Shown piece by piece: positions 18,418 through 27,701 of a stretch of 64,000 nt of DNA. The position numbers and the translations under genes were made by a program. The stretch is taken from positions 62,001 through 126,000 of the forward strand of contig LOEU01000001.1 of NCBI GenBank assembly GCA_001516025.1, in the 5' to 3' direction. Numbering within the stretch: position 1 is the first letter of the stretch; every line of letters starts with the position of its first letter. Below the pieces are notes generated by a model that saw nothing but the letters and a program-made list of their open reading frames with translations, was not told the origin of the DNA and did not search any database. This DNA is from a bacterium BRH_c32. Lineage in GTDB: Bacteria; Bacteroidota; Ignavibacteria; Ignavibacteriales; Melioribacteraceae.

Positions 18418-19299
18418 ATGCTAAAAGAAAAAATAAATAGCTGGATTATAGCAAGCAGACCAAAGACTCTCCCTGCGGCAATCGTACCTGTGCTTATTGG
18501 CACTTCAATTGCATTCTCCGAAGGTAAAGAGAATTGGTTAGCTGCTTTAGTTGCACTTCTTTGCAGCTTATTAATTCAAATTGGGACTAATGTAGTTAAT
18601 GATCTTTATGATTTTTTATCGGGAAAAGATACTCATCAAAGAACGGGACCACAAAGAGCTGCTGCTTCGGGATTATTATCTATTCAGGAGATGAAGTTTG
18701 GTATTGCGATAATTTTTTCTGTTACTTTTTTGCTCGGCCTTTATCTGGTCTATCTCGGTGGAATTTTTATTCTTATCATTGGGATACTCTCTATTATAGC
18801 CGGCATCGCTTATACGGCAGGACCATATCCCTTGGCTTATAATGGACTAGGCGATCTATTCGTTTTTATTTTTTTCGGGTTCGTGGGTACCGTTGGGACT
18901 TACTACACACAAGCACTCGTCCTCTCGCCAATAGCTATTTGGGCTTCAATCCCGGTCGGAGCACTTATTACAAATATACTTGTAATTAATAATTTTCGCG
19001 ATCGTCTTGAGGATTCTCAAAACGGTAAGCGAACATTAGCAGTCAAATTCGGTGATCGTTTTTCTCAATGGCAGTATATCTCACTTCTTTTAATCTCATA
19101 TTTTTCTATTGTAGTAATATATTTCCGTTACCAAAAAAGTTTATTCGTACTAATCCCTCTATTAACTATACCCGCAGCGATAAAATTAATTAAAATGCTC
19201 TATACTAATAAAGGAACGGAATTAAATAAGACTCTTGAACTGACAGCTAAATTCTCTGCTCTTTTTGGATTCTTGTTTTCGATTGGTCTATTGGTATGA
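18418..19299 (+). CDS. menA: 1,4-dihydroxy-2-naphthoate prenyltransferase
   Basis: 293 residues, integral membrane protein of the UbiA superfamily with about eight or nine helices. The first Asp-rich motif is VVNDLYDFLSGKD (~62-74) and the second NNFRDRLEDSQNGKRTLAVK (~195-214). The prelude WIIASRPKTLPAAIVPV is the MenA signature. It attaches the polyprenyl chain, giving demethylmenaquinone. Its ATGA overlaps the start of menC. The final methyltransferase (MenG/UbiE) is not in this window. Confidence 0.95.
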   Translation: MLKEKINSWIIASRPKTLPAAIVPVLIGTSIAFSEGKENWLAALVALLCSLLIQIGTNVVNDLYDFLSGKDTHQRTGPQRAAASGLLSIQEMKFGIAIIFSVTFLLGLYLVYLGGIFILIIGILSIIAGIAYTAGPYPLAYNGLGDLFVFIFFGFVGTVGTYYTQALVLSPIAIWASIPVGALITNILVINNFRDRLEDSQNGKRTLAVKFGDRFSQWQYISLLLISYFSIVVIYFRYQKSLFVLIPLLTIPAAIKLIKMLYTNKGTELNKTLELTAKFSALFGFLFSIGLLV

Positions 19300-20279
19300 C
19301 TTTACGATTATTAAAGTATAGCTCTTATACTATTCACTTTAATCAAAATTTTTCTTCATCAAATCATACATACGCTAAACGTGAAATCTATTTAATGAAG
19401 TTTATTGACGAAACCGGAATTGAATTTATATCCGAAGCTGCTCCCCTCCCTCCATTTTCTAAAGAAACTAAAACGGATATTATTGATTCTCTAAGCAAGA
19501 TATTAAACGCAGTCATTAATTTAGATACAATTACGAATGACCCGTATAGTCTGCCTCCAAGCATCAAATATGGAATTGAACAGGCATTCTTATATAAATC
19601 AATACAAGGTTGCAATCCCTTAATCATTTTCAATTACCCAAAAACTATCTTCGTCAATTCTCTTTTTTCCTTGAACCAAAAATTTTCTGAAGATATTTTC
19701 CAAACGGTTAAAATTAAAATTGGAAATAATTTCTCAAATGAATTGGAAATAATTAAGAATATCCCGAGCGAAGTAAAAATAAGGTTAGACGTAAATGGAC
19801 TTTGGGATTTAGAAACAGCAAAGAAAAATTTAGAAATTTTATCGCAAATAAAAAATATTGAGTACATAGAGGACCCATGTAGAACAATCGAAGATAATAT
19901 AGAACTAGGCGCAGAAAAACTTGTAAAAATTGCAATCGATTATAATTGCCGCAGTAATGATGATATTAAGAAATTAGAAAGAATCGATGAAATTGATTTT
20001 TTAATTTTGAAACCTTCGCTCTCCGGTTCTCTTTTTGAGCTTGCCGATATAATAACAAAAAACCGAAAGAAAATAATTATTACCTCCGCTTTTGAAAGCT
20101 ATCTTACGCGCCATTCATTGATTCTCTTAGCTTCTCTCCTCAGTCATAATTATGCACATGGGCTTTCCACAAGTACATTTATAAAAAATGATATCAGTGA
20201 AGAATTGTATCTTATAAGAAATGGAGAAATAAAGATCGATTCATTGAAATATCCAAAAAAATTTCTGATTAACATATAA
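19296..20279 (+). CDS. menC: o-Succinylbenzoate synthase
   Basis: 327 residues, enolase superfamily. Catalytic elements include VKIKIG (KxK lysines, ~130), LRLDVNGLWD (first metal aspartate), EYIEDPC (glutamate), KIAIDYNCRS (third acid) and FLILKPSLSG (opposite lysine). It dehydrates the MenH product to o-succinylbenzoate. Sequence divergence is high, as in other MenC proteins, but operon position and the metal ligands agree. It overlaps menA by four bases and menE by one. Confidence 0.9.
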   Translation: MTLRLLKYSSYTIHFNQNFSSSNHTYAKREIYLMKFIDETGIEFISEAAPLPPFSKETKTDIIDSLSKILNAVINLDTITNDPYSLPPSIKYGIEQAFLYKSIQGCNPLIIFNYPKTIFVNSLFSLNQKFSEDIFQTVKIKIGNNFSNELEIIKNIPSEVKIRLDVNGLWDLETAKKNLEILSQIKNIEYIEDPCRTIEDNIELGAEKLVKIAIDYNCRSNDDIKKLERIDEIDFLILKPSLSGSLFELADIITKNRKKIIITSAFESYLTRHSLILLASLLSHNYAHGLSTSTFIKNDISEELYLIRNGEIKIDSLKYPKKFLINI

Positions 20280-21703
20280 TGATTTTATTTCATTCAAATA
20301 ATGATTTGGCAATAATTACCAATGAAAAGAAATGGACTTATTTAGAGGTTTTATCTAATTCAAAATCTATTTCGGAGGAATTATTAAGCGGATTAAAAAA
20401 CGCAAGAATAGTTACATCTGGTAATTCCCCTTTTGATTTTTTAATCTCTTTATTATCAATTTGGTTCTCGGGAAATATACCCGTAGTTATTAATCCAAAC
20501 TTTTCCACCTCACAGCGAATTGAATTAATAAAAGAACTTGATATAAAATATGATTTTAATGACCTTAAAAAGAATAAAGAAATTAGGTCCACCGTTAAGA
20601 TTAATTCAGGCGACTTTGATTTAAAGATACGTTCTTCAAAAAGCAGCGCATTGATATTATTTACTTCCGGTTCGACTTCTAAACCAAAGGCGGTCGAATT
20701 AACATTCGCCAATCTTATCAATAATTATCATTGCATAAATTCCCTTATATCGATTAAGAGTAATGAAAAATTCGGATTGACTCTGCCTTATTATCATATT
20801 GGTGGTTTTCAGATAATATTTCGAGCCTTCTTTTCAGGTAATGCAGTTGTTATCCCTGAATCCTTTAAATCAAGTGATATATTTAATTCTACGCAGTCGC
20901 ATTTAGTTAATTATATCTCAGTTGTTTCAAAAACTTTATTCGATTTCGTTGAGGCGGATTATCAATTTCATGATGGTCTTAAAGCAATCTTTCTTGGCGG
21001 CGGATTTTCAAATCATTCAACCGTAAAAAAAGCAATCGAAAAAGGAATGAAGATTTATAAAGTCTATGGCTCTACCGAAACAACATCAATGATTACCGGT
21101 TTCAATTGTAATAAGTTTATTGATAAAATTGATTCTGCGGGAGCGCCACTTTTTGATCTGAAAATTAAAATTAATAAAGATGGACATATTTTGCTTAAGT
21201 CCGATTCTTTAATGAAAGGGTATATAAATTATCCCAATTCATTTAGAGAGAAGGGGTGGTTCAATACATTCGATTATGGTCATTTAGATAGTGAGGGTTA
21301 TCTTTATATTGATTCGAGAAGAGAAGATATGATAGTTTCAGGCGGAGAAAATATTAATCTCATCGAGGTCAATAATCTTATTGCTTCGCATCCCTCAATA
21401 GTCTCCGCATTCTCGTTTGGAAGAGAAGATGAGAAATGGGGGCAGATACTTTGTTCTGCGGTAATTCTTAAGGAAGGGATTAACTTAACTAAGGATGAAA
21501 AGAGTAGAAAACTCTTAGGCAACCGTAAGCAGCAACAAGAATTTAACTTAACTGAAGAAGAAATAAAAGACTACTTAAAAAAACAAACTGTTTCGTATAA
21601 AATCCCTAAGAGGATTTATTTTCTAGATAAATTTCCCGTTACTGAACTCGGGAAAATAATGAGAGAAGAATTGCTTAAGATTATAGATTCTTATGAAAAA
21701 TAA
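20279..21703 (+). CDS. menE: o-Succinylbenzoate-CoA ligase
   Basis: 474 residues, adenylate-forming enzyme. P-loop-like ALILFTSGSTSKPKAVELT (~121-139), YKVYGSTETTSM, the D-x-G-x-x-D-x-x-G region and C-terminal SGGENINLIEV followed by the hinge and KIMREELLKI with the catalytic lysine. It activates o-succinylbenzoate to its CoA ester. The last 23 bases overlap the 3' end of the convergent thioesterase gene. An insertion (TKDEKSRKLLGNRKQQQEF) before the last helix region is unusual. Confidence 0.93.
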   Translation: MILFHSNNDLAIITNEKKWTYLEVLSNSKSISEELLSGLKNARIVTSGNSPFDFLISLLSIWFSGNIPVVINPNFSTSQRIELIKELDIKYDFNDLKKNKEIRSTVKINSGDFDLKIRSSKSSALILFTSGSTSKPKAVELTFANLINNYHCINSLISIKSNEKFGLTLPYYHIGGFQIIFRAFFSGNAVVIPESFKSSDIFNSTQSHLVNYISVVSKTLFDFVEADYQFHDGLKAIFLGGGFSNHSTVKKAIEKGMKIYKVYGSTETTSMITGFNCNKFIDKIDSAGAPLFDLKIKINKDGHILLKSDSLMKGYINYPNSFREKGWFNTFDYGHLDSEGYLYIDSRREDMIVSGGENINLIEVNNLIASHPSIVSAFSFGREDEKWGQILCSAVILKEGINLTKDEKSRKLLGNRKQQQEFNLTEEEIKDYLKKQTVSYKIPKRIYFLDKFPVTELGKIMREELLKIIDSYEK

Positions 21704-22082
21704 GATGATTATTCAATTCTTCGGGAATTGAAGTTTTCTCGAACTTTTCTTTATTAACACATACGTGAACTGTTTTCGCTTTTGCAAGTATTGCATTATC
21801 TTTGTAAAAGCTATATGTAAGCTCGAAAGAAGAATCCTTTAATTGAGTTACCGACATATTAACCGTTAGTTCATCTGCTACTTTTATCGGTTTTATATAT
21901 GTAGCTTCTGCATTAATAATAGGGAGCAGATATTCGCTATCTTTGAAATAATCACGTTCGGTCTTTAGACTATTCATAAAGTCTTCATAGACTAGGTGAG
22001 AGTACTTAAATAAGCTGGCAAAAAATATTATTCCTGCCGGGTCACAATCAAAAAAGTAGATTTTTATTTTACTTGTAAACAT
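21681..22082 (-). CDS. Hotdog-fold acyl-CoA thioesterase, candidate 1,4-dihydroxy-2-naphthoyl-CoA hydrolase
   Basis: 133 residues, 4HBT/YbgC family. The active-site aspartate is in FFDCDPAGIIFFASLFKY (~10-27), followed by the long central helix and EATYIKPIKVADEL. The men operon beside it has no other thioesterase, and a MenI-type hydrolase is needed between MenB and MenA. This is the obvious candidate by context, although it is convergently transcribed rather than in the operon. A general YbgC-like role remains possible. Confidence 0.82.
   Translation of the reverse strand: MFTSKIKIYFFDCDPAGIIFFASLFKYSHLVYEDFMNSLKTERDYFKDSEYLLPIINAEATYIKPIKVADELTVNMSVTQLKDSSFELTYSFYKDNAILAKAKTVHVCVNKEKFEKTSIPEELNNHLIFHKNL
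21712..21737 (+). terminator. Intrinsic terminator of the men operon, inside the facing thioesterase gene
   Basis: Perfect 8-bp stem TTCAATTC (21712-21719) / GAATTGAA (21725-21732) with a UUCGG loop, followed by GTTTTC. It starts 9 bases past the menE stop and lies wholly within the coding region of the minus-strand thioesterase. Confidence 0.6.
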
Positions 22083-22138
22083 ATTAATAAAGTCGTTTCT
22101 TTAGGGAATTAATCATTTATATAATAACACAATTGCTA

Positions 22139-23464
22139 ATGTACCGAAATATCCGAAAAATTATACTTTTTTATTTATTATTTACTTCATTTCTTTTCGC
22201 ACAAGAATTAAAGAAAACTTTCTATCCTAACGGAAAAGTTAAATCCGAAGGGATATTTATTGATAATAAAAAGAACGGTACTTATAAAGAGTATTACGAA
22301 AACGGAAGTCTATGGAAAGAGTGGTTCTTCAAAAATGGCAAAGAAGAAGGGATTTCCACTTGGTACTTTTTCGATGGTATCAAAAGTATGGAATGGAACT
22401 ATACCAACGGAAAGCTTGAAGGCATTTCAAAATGGTATTACGAAACCGGAGAGCTTTGGGCTGAACCTCGATACGTCAATAACATACAAGAGGGAGAAAG
22501 CAGGACGTATTACAAAAGCGGTGAACTCCTTGCTATATGGAATTATCAAAACGGCAAACTGAATGGCATTTCAAAAATATTTTTTGAAAATGGGAAGCTT
22601 GAAGTTGAGCGTAATTATATTAATGATAAATTAGAAGGCAAGAGCAAAGCTTATTACGATTTTGGCGGACTCGCTCTCGAAGCTAATTATATTAATGATA
22701 AACTCGAAGGTCAATCTTATCTATACTTTCCCGATGGCTCAATTAAAGTACTCGATACATATCTAAATGGACAAGTAGTAAAGCGTGTCCGATATGAATT
22801 CGGAAGCAAGATTGGTAAAGTAGAAGAAAACTTCAACGAATATTTCGGGAATGGTCTTCTTAAATCGAATCTCAATTTCAAAGACAATAGAAAAAATGGT
22901 ATTTCAAAAGAGTATTATCAATCGGGTTTTCTTAAATCCGTGATTAATTATAAAAACGGTCTGGCTAATGGCGATGCTAAATTATATTATGATAATGGTC
23001 GTCTAACAGAAACCGTAAATTTTATAAATGATAAGAAAGAAGGAGTTGCAATTCAATACTCCCCCGAAGGTTACAAATCAGGTGAAGTAACTTATCGAAA
23101 TGGGGTATTACAGGGTGCTTTTACTGTTTTTTATTCTAACGGTAAATTAAAAACTATCGGCAATTATCGAAACGGAAAGATAGATGGAACGATTCTAAGC
23201 TATTACAAAAATGGATTATTAAGTGCCGATGAAACTTATAAAGACGGGAATAAAGAAGGAGTAACTAAATTCTATTTCCCAAATGGTGAAGTATCCAATT
23301 TCATTACCTTCAAGAATAATATCTTAGACGGTAGTTACTATAATTATTATGAAACAGGGAAAATAAACCGCATAGCAGAATATAAAGATGGTGTATTAGT
23401 AAAAGAGATTTTTTACGATCCCGAAGGGAAAAGAATAAGAGAATTTTTGGCAAACGTTAAATAA
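22139..23464 (+). CDS. Exported MORN-variant repeat protein (YwqK-like)
   Basis: 441 residues from the ATG at 22139; a TTG two codons earlier is less likely. A signal peptide (MYRNIRKIILFYLLFTSFLF, cleavage after FA-Q) is followed by about 17 tandem repeats of ~22-24 residues with the pattern Y-Y-x-N-G-x-L-x-x-x-x-x-Y-x-N-G-K-x-x-G. This is the MORN-variant repeat of proteins annotated as YwqK family antitoxins. That name should not be taken literally here: nothing toxin-like lies nearby, and an exported beta-repeat protein is likelier to be structural or binding. Function unknown. Confidence 0.85.
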   Translation: MYRNIRKIILFYLLFTSFLFAQELKKTFYPNGKVKSEGIFIDNKKNGTYKEYYENGSLWKEWFFKNGKEEGISTWYFFDGIKSMEWNYTNGKLEGISKWYYETGELWAEPRYVNNIQEGESRTYYKSGELLAIWNYQNGKLNGISKIFFENGKLEVERNYINDKLEGKSKAYYDFGGLALEANYINDKLEGQSYLYFPDGSIKVLDTYLNGQVVKRVRYEFGSKIGKVEENFNEYFGNGLLKSNLNFKDNRKNGISKEYYQSGFLKSVINYKNGLANGDAKLYYDNGRLTETVNFINDKKEGVAIQYSPEGYKSGEVTYRNGVLQGAFTVFYSNGKLKTIGNYRNGKIDGTILSYYKNGLLSADETYKDGNKEGVTKFYFPNGEVSNFITFKNNILDGSYYNYYETGKINRIAEYKDGVLVKEIFYDPEGKRIREFLANVK

Positions 23465-23603
23465 TAGCATATATTTTATAAATAGAATTGCAGCCAACAA
23501 CTAAAATATTTTATTCTGTATTTTCGATTTCGCCTCTTATCTTTGACTATTTCCTCAAGATGAACAAATCACTAAATTCCCAAAATAACCCAGCTCATTT
23601 ACA

Positions 23604-23625
23604 AAAACTAAATTGATTTAGTTTT
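23604..23625. repeat. Perfect palindrome over the rseC stop codon
   Basis: AAAACTAAAT-TG-ATTTAGTTTT, 10-bp arms. It lies between the convergent MORN-repeat gene and rseC and covers the rseC TAA. On either strand it ends in a T run, so a weak bidirectional terminator is the likeliest role, although the stem is nearly all A/T. Confidence 0.4.
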
Positions 23626-24082
23626 CCGAGAGCGGTCGGGTGGCGGCTATATCATTAATTGTAGTCTTCTTCACCGAGATTATCTTCGGTAGTTTTTCGG
23701 GTGATATATATTCTCTGAAGGAATAAACAATAAAAAAGTAAACTGCCGTCATACCCATACTTAATAAAAATGCTATAAGTTCATCCATCAAGAAATAATT
23801 TAAGAATGTTAAGAGAGAAGCAATAAGTATAATTAACGGCATTCCATAAAGAAGGAAAGATGCTTTTACGAGTTGAAATCCTTCGATAGATATCTTAACA
23901 AAATCGCCGACTCCAACATTATAGGGATCAATCGCTTTTATTCTTCTTCTTTCGCTATCGTTCTGTTTGCAGATAATTTTTGCAGAACATTTTTCGCAGT
24001 TTTGACTATCCATTATCTCTATATCTGCAAACCCATTTTCAGAAGCAATTACAATACCCTCTTCAATCAGTAATTCACTCAT
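23618..24082 (-). CDS. rseC: RseC/SoxC-family membrane protein (SoxR-reducing system)
   Basis: 154 residues. The N-terminal soluble part has the four-cysteine set of the family (CEKCSAKIICK at ~29-39 plus the preceding cysteine), then two membrane helices (~78-98 and 103-122). RseC/RsxC-associated proteins partner Rnf/Rsx complexes. Here it is the last gene of the Rnf operon, one base after rnfB, so a role in Rnf assembly or function is inferred. Confidence 0.88.
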   Translation of the reverse strand: MSELLIEEGIVIASENGFADIEIMDSQNCEKCSAKIICKQNDSERRRIKAIDPYNVGVGDFVKISIEGFQLVKASFLLYGMPLIILIASLLTFLNYFLMDELIAFLLSMGMTAVYFFIVYSFREYISPEKLPKIISVKKTTINDIAATRPLSEN

Positions 24083-24895
24083 TTAATTAATACTATTTTT
24101 ATGAATTCTGGTAATAGCACCTGTTGAACATTTTTCAAACGGGATCTTTTCAGGATCAAGTTTATCATAATGCATTATACCGAGATAATTAACCATCTCG
24201 ACTCCTCCATCGGACTTCCTTGCACAGATTCCGCATCCTATACATGCAGCATCACAAACTTCTTTTGAACGTTTAGGATCATCATGATTTTTACATAGAA
24301 CAAATACTTCTCTATCAATTGGATGCATCTCGATTATATCTCTCGGACAAGCTTTCGCGCACATACCGCATCCCGTACATAAATCTTCAATAACTTCGGG
24401 TAATCCATTCTCATTCATAAACATAGCACCGAACGTGCATACATTAACGCAATCACCGCCTCCTAGACATCCATAGGAGCATTCTTTCTGCCCGCCCGCC
24501 ACTAGTGCCATTGCTTTGCAGCTAAGCGGTCCATAATACTCTGCGGCTTTTTTAATTGCTTCTTTATTACCGCCTCTGCATAAAATTCTTGGTACTATTT
24601 TTACCGATGCTTCTGAATCCACTCCCATTAATAGAGCCACTTCCTGCGCTACATCATTACCTCCAACAGGGCAACCATTAACTTTTGCCTTTCCTTCCAC
24701 GAGATTAACTGCGAAATCATAACAACCTGCATAACCGCATCCGCCGCAATTTGCATTGGGTAGTATTTCATTGACTTGAGCAATTAATGGATTCTCTTCT
24801 ACTCTAAGTTTTTTATCTGCAATAGCGAGACCACCTGCGAAAAGAAATCCAAGTCCTCCCATTGTTGCTATTGCAATTATAATTGTCATATCCAT
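24083..24895 (-). CDS. rnfB: Rnf complex iron-sulfur subunit RnfB
   Basis: 270 residues. Membrane anchor at 4-24, then the Fe-S domain NANCGGCGYAGCYDFAVNLVEG with downstream CP (~48-80), and at least two ferredoxin [4Fe-4S] motifs (CTGCGMCAKACPRDI and CIGCGICARK), with further cysteines in CSYGCLGGGDCVNVC. RnfB takes electrons from ferredoxin or passes them to it in the membrane complex that couples ferredoxin:NAD oxidoreduction to Na+ or H+ transport. Confidence 0.95.
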   Translation of the reverse strand: MDMTIIIAIATMGGLGFLFAGGLAIADKKLRVEENPLIAQVNEILPNANCGGCGYAGCYDFAVNLVEGKAKVNGCPVGGNDVAQEVALLMGVDSEASVKIVPRILCRGGNKEAIKKAAEYYGPLSCKAMALVAGGQKECSYGCLGGGDCVNVCTFGAMFMNENGLPEVIEDLCTGCGMCAKACPRDIIEMHPIDREVFVLCKNHDDPKRSKEVCDAACIGCGICARKSDGGVEMVNYLGIMHYDKLDPEKIPFEKCSTGAITRIHKNSIN

Positions 24896-24921
24896 ATTAA
24901 AACCTCATACAAAAATTTTTA

Positions 24922-25494
24922 TTAAATCATTCCTGCAAAGCCCATAAAAGCTAGGGCTAAAATTCCGGCAACTATTAAAGTAATCGGTGCTCCTTGAAAA
25001 GCTTTCGGTACATCTCTTAATTCCAATTCCTCTCTTATCCCCGCCATAATCGAAAGAGCCAAAATAAATCCCGCTCCAGAACCTAATCCAAACACTATAC
25101 TCTCTACAAAACTATAATCTCTCATTACCAATAACAATGCTAATCCGAGTATCGCACAGTTTGTCGTGATTAATGGAAGAAAAATTCCAAGTGCTCGATA
25201 AAGAGGTTGACTTACTTTTTTAATTACCATCTCTACAAACTGAACCAATGCTGCAATAACAAGAATAAATGATGGTATCTGTAAAAATGTAAGATGAAAC
25301 GGAAGTAATAATTTAAAATAAAGCAACCAGCTAACCATTGCCGTAATCACCATTACGAAGGTTGTTGCTAGACCCATCGATACAGCCGAAGAAAATTTAT
25401 TCGATACTCCGATGAAGGGACATATTCCAAGGAATAACGAAAGAACAAAATTATTTACAATCGATGCAGAGATAAAAATTATAATCAGTTCCAT
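24922..25494 (-). CDS. rnfA: Rnf complex membrane subunit RnfA
   Basis: 190 residues, six membrane helices. It has the NNFVLSLFLGICPFIGVS opening shared by RnfA/NqrE and the mirrored second half with TTNCAILGLALLL and GAGFILALSIMAGIREEL. With RnfE it forms the inverted pair that carries a membrane [2Fe-2S] cluster on conserved cysteines; a cysteine is present in each of the two motifs. Confidence 0.96.
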   Translation of the reverse strand: MELIIIFISASIVNNFVLSLFLGICPFIGVSNKFSSAVSMGLATTFVMVITAMVSWLLYFKLLLPFHLTFLQIPSFILVIAALVQFVEMVIKKVSQPLYRALGIFLPLITTNCAILGLALLLVMRDYSFVESIVFGLGSGAGFILALSIMAGIREELELRDVPKAFQGAPITLIVAGILALAFMGFAGMI

Positions 25495-26169
25495 TTACAC
25501 CTCAGTCGCATTTAATTTTTCACGTTCTAATTTATATTTGAAAATATTCGTTTCTGATGCTTTCCTATTTTTTCTTATTGCATAAGCATTGGCAAACCCC
25601 ATCAATAAGCCATAAGTCAAAAAAGCTCCTGCAGGAAGAATCATTATAATCATCGGATCGTAACTATTTGGGAGAACTTGAAATCCTAAAATAGTTCTTG
25701 AACCAAGTATTTCTCTGATGCCTCCGATTACAAATAAAGCTAATAAAAATCCTGCTCCATTTCCGAGCGCATCAAGGATTGAACGAAACGGTGTATTCTT
25801 TGATGCGAATGCTTCGGCTCTTCCTAATATTATACAGTTAACTACAATCAAGGGAATGAATGGTCCTAATGCTTTACTCAATTCCTGAAATTGTGCTTTC
25901 ATTACCATATCAACTATCGTAACAAATGAAGCAATGATAACTATATAAGCAGCTATGCGAACTTGGCTCGGGATCAGTTTACGAACCAACGAAATTATTA
26001 AGCTCGAAAACACTAGCACGAATGTCGTAGCCAAAGCCATTGCTATTCCATTAATTGCAGATACAGTAACGGCAAGGGTGGGGCATGTACCAAGTATCTG
26101 CTTGAATGCGGGATTGATATCCCAAACTCCCTTAAAAAATTCGTACCAAAGAGTTACTTTCTTCTTCAT
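25495..26169 (-). CDS. rnfE: Rnf complex membrane subunit RnfE
   Basis: 224 residues, about six membrane helices. Family motifs are NPAFKQILGTCPTLAVT (first cysteine), FIPLIVVNCIILGRAEAFAS (second cysteine) and GNGAGFLLALFVIGGIREILG. It pairs with RnfA in the membrane. The start overlaps rnfG by four bases and the stop abuts rnfA. Confidence 0.96.
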   Translation of the reverse strand: MKKKVTLWYEFFKGVWDINPAFKQILGTCPTLAVTVSAINGIAMALATTFVLVFSSLIISLVRKLIPSQVRIAAYIVIIASFVTIVDMVMKAQFQELSKALGPFIPLIVVNCIILGRAEAFASKNTPFRSILDALGNGAGFLLALFVIGGIREILGSRTILGFQVLPNSYDPMIIMILPAGAFLTYGLLMGFANAYAIRKNRKASETNIFKYKLEREKLNATEV

Positions 26170-26726
26170 AATTTCCCTCCTTCTTTAAGGGTGCGTACCT
26201 TAGATATCCCTTCATTCAAAATTGCGACTATCGATTTAGAAGAAATCGTAGCTCCTGTAATAGCCATTATCTCATTTGGTTTTTCGGCTGGGGTTTTTAA
26301 CCAGTTAATTTTCGGCTCTGTTTCTAAACCATTGAATTGATCTTTAAATGAAGGTTCAGTGATTCTTGTTCCAAGTCCCGGAGTTTCAGATTGTTCGAGA
26401 ACTTCGATACTTGTGATTTTTTTTAACTCTTTATCTAATCCAACCATCGATCTGATTGCTCCTTGAAAACCGTTTCCCGTAAATACAATCGAATAACCAA
26501 TCAGTTCTTTATTATCATCGAACACTTTATATATTTCATTCTCTTTACTCTTCACTTTTTCATACGATTTACCGCTAGGTTGAACAAGGAAAATTGCATT
26601 TTCGGTAACTAACTTTTTATTTGCGGCGATCAATGGCTCTGCCCAATTATTAATTACCGCAAGTGTTCCGCCCGATACTATTCCTATTATTGCAAGTGTT
26701 GCTATCATGTGCGCCATTAGTTTCAT
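26166..26726 (-). CDS. rnfG: Rnf complex FMN-binding subunit RnfG
   Basis: 186 residues. One N-terminal membrane helix (~7-27) and an exported FMN-binding domain. The covalent flavin attachment motif TGATISS is near residue 157 (the family uses the threonine of SGATxT; here the last position is serine), with GLGTRITEPSFKDQF before it. It overlaps rnfD and rnfE by four bases each. Confidence 0.94.
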   Translation of the reverse strand: MKLMAHMIATLAIIGIVSGGTLAVINNWAEPLIAANKKLVTENAIFLVQPSGKSYEKVKSKENEIYKVFDDNKELIGYSIVFTGNGFQGAIRSMVGLDKELKKITSIEVLEQSETPGLGTRITEPSFKDQFNGLETEPKINWLKTPAEKPNEIMAITGATISSKSIVAILNEGISKVRTLKEGGKL

Positions 26727-27685
26727 TTTTCGACTCCGAAAATTTTTGGCGAAGTATATTTATTTATCAATGGTACAAAAGCATTCATCAAAAGAATTGC
26801 ATACATCATGCCTTCCGGCAATCCTCCAAATAAGCGGATTACAACTACTATAAACGAAATCAATAATCCGAATATTAGCATTCCTTTGTTTGTTAGAGGT
26901 GATGAAACCCAATCGGTTGCCATAAAAAACGTACCGAACATAAATCCGCCGGCTAATAGTTGAAAAAACGGACTCGGATATTTCAGCGGATCAATAATCC
27001 AGAATAGTCCTCCAAAAATTAGCATTCCGATAATCATCGAAACAGGAACTCTCCAATTAACTATACCGATAAATATTAAAAATAAACCGCCGATTATAAT
27101 TGCTAATGCCGAGGTTTCGCCTAGACTTCCGCTAATATTGCCCCAGAACATCGGAGTGATATCGGTTATTACCTTATCAAACTTGAAAGCGGCAAGCGGA
27201 GTTGCCGATGAGACAGAATCGAGAGCATAATTTGGTTGATGCCATGTCGTAATTCCAACAGGGAAAGCTGCCTGAAGGAAAGCTCTTCCTACTAATGCAG
27301 GATTAAAAATATTATTACCAAGTCCCCCAAAAATCTCTTTTCCTAGCGCTATCGCAACGACTGCACCCATTGCCGTAAATACTAACGAAAAATTTGGAGG
27401 CAAAATTAAACCCAATAAAAGTCCTGTAATTACGGCACTTCCATCCATAAGCGTTATTTGACGTTTACGGATATATTTAATCGCCGCTTCGGTAAGCAAA
27501 CAAAAGAGCACGCTGGTAAATAAAATCGATAGTTGGTAATAACCGAAATAAACCACAGCAGCAATAATTGAAGGGAGTAAAGCTAAATTTACTAACCACA
27601 TAGATTGTTTTACAGTCCACCGCGAATGTATATGCGGAGAACTGGAAAGTTCTAATCGATATGAAGGATTAACAGCATTATCCAT
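26723..27685 (-). CDS. rnfD: Rnf complex membrane subunit RnfD
   Basis: 320 residues with about ten membrane helices. The FMN threonine motif is in SVSSATPLAAFK (~175), and the Rnf/Nqr signatures LLGLILPPNFSL, NIFNPALVGRAFLQAAFP and GTFFMATDWVSSP are all present. It anchors a covalent FMN. It lies 16 bases after rnfC. Confidence 0.96.
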   Translation of the reverse strand: MDNAVNPSYRLELSSSPHIHSRWTVKQSMWLVNLALLPSIIAAVVYFGYYQLSILFTSVLFCLLTEAAIKYIRKRQITLMDGSAVITGLLLGLILPPNFSLVFTAMGAVVAIALGKEIFGGLGNNIFNPALVGRAFLQAAFPVGITTWHQPNYALDSVSSATPLAAFKFDKVITDITPMFWGNISGSLGETSALAIIIGGLFLIFIGIVNWRVPVSMIIGMLIFGGLFWIIDPLKYPSPFFQLLAGGFMFGTFFMATDWVSSPLTNKGMLIFGLLISFIVVVIRLFGGLPEGMMYAILLMNAFVPLINKYTSPKIFGVEK

Positions 27686-27701
27686 TTTTGTTTTCCATAT
27701 A

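Noticed and set aside
22133-23464. Toxin-antitoxin system suggested by the YwqK-type repeats
   Set aside because: The protein has a signal peptide, and the flanking genes are a thioesterase and rseC, neither toxin-like.
23538-23620. Promoter-like TATCTTTG with an 18-codon frame starting at about 23560 (MNKSLNSQ...)
   Set aside because: No matching -33 box and no ribosome site, and the tiny frame ends in the palindrome over the rseC stop. Likely chance.
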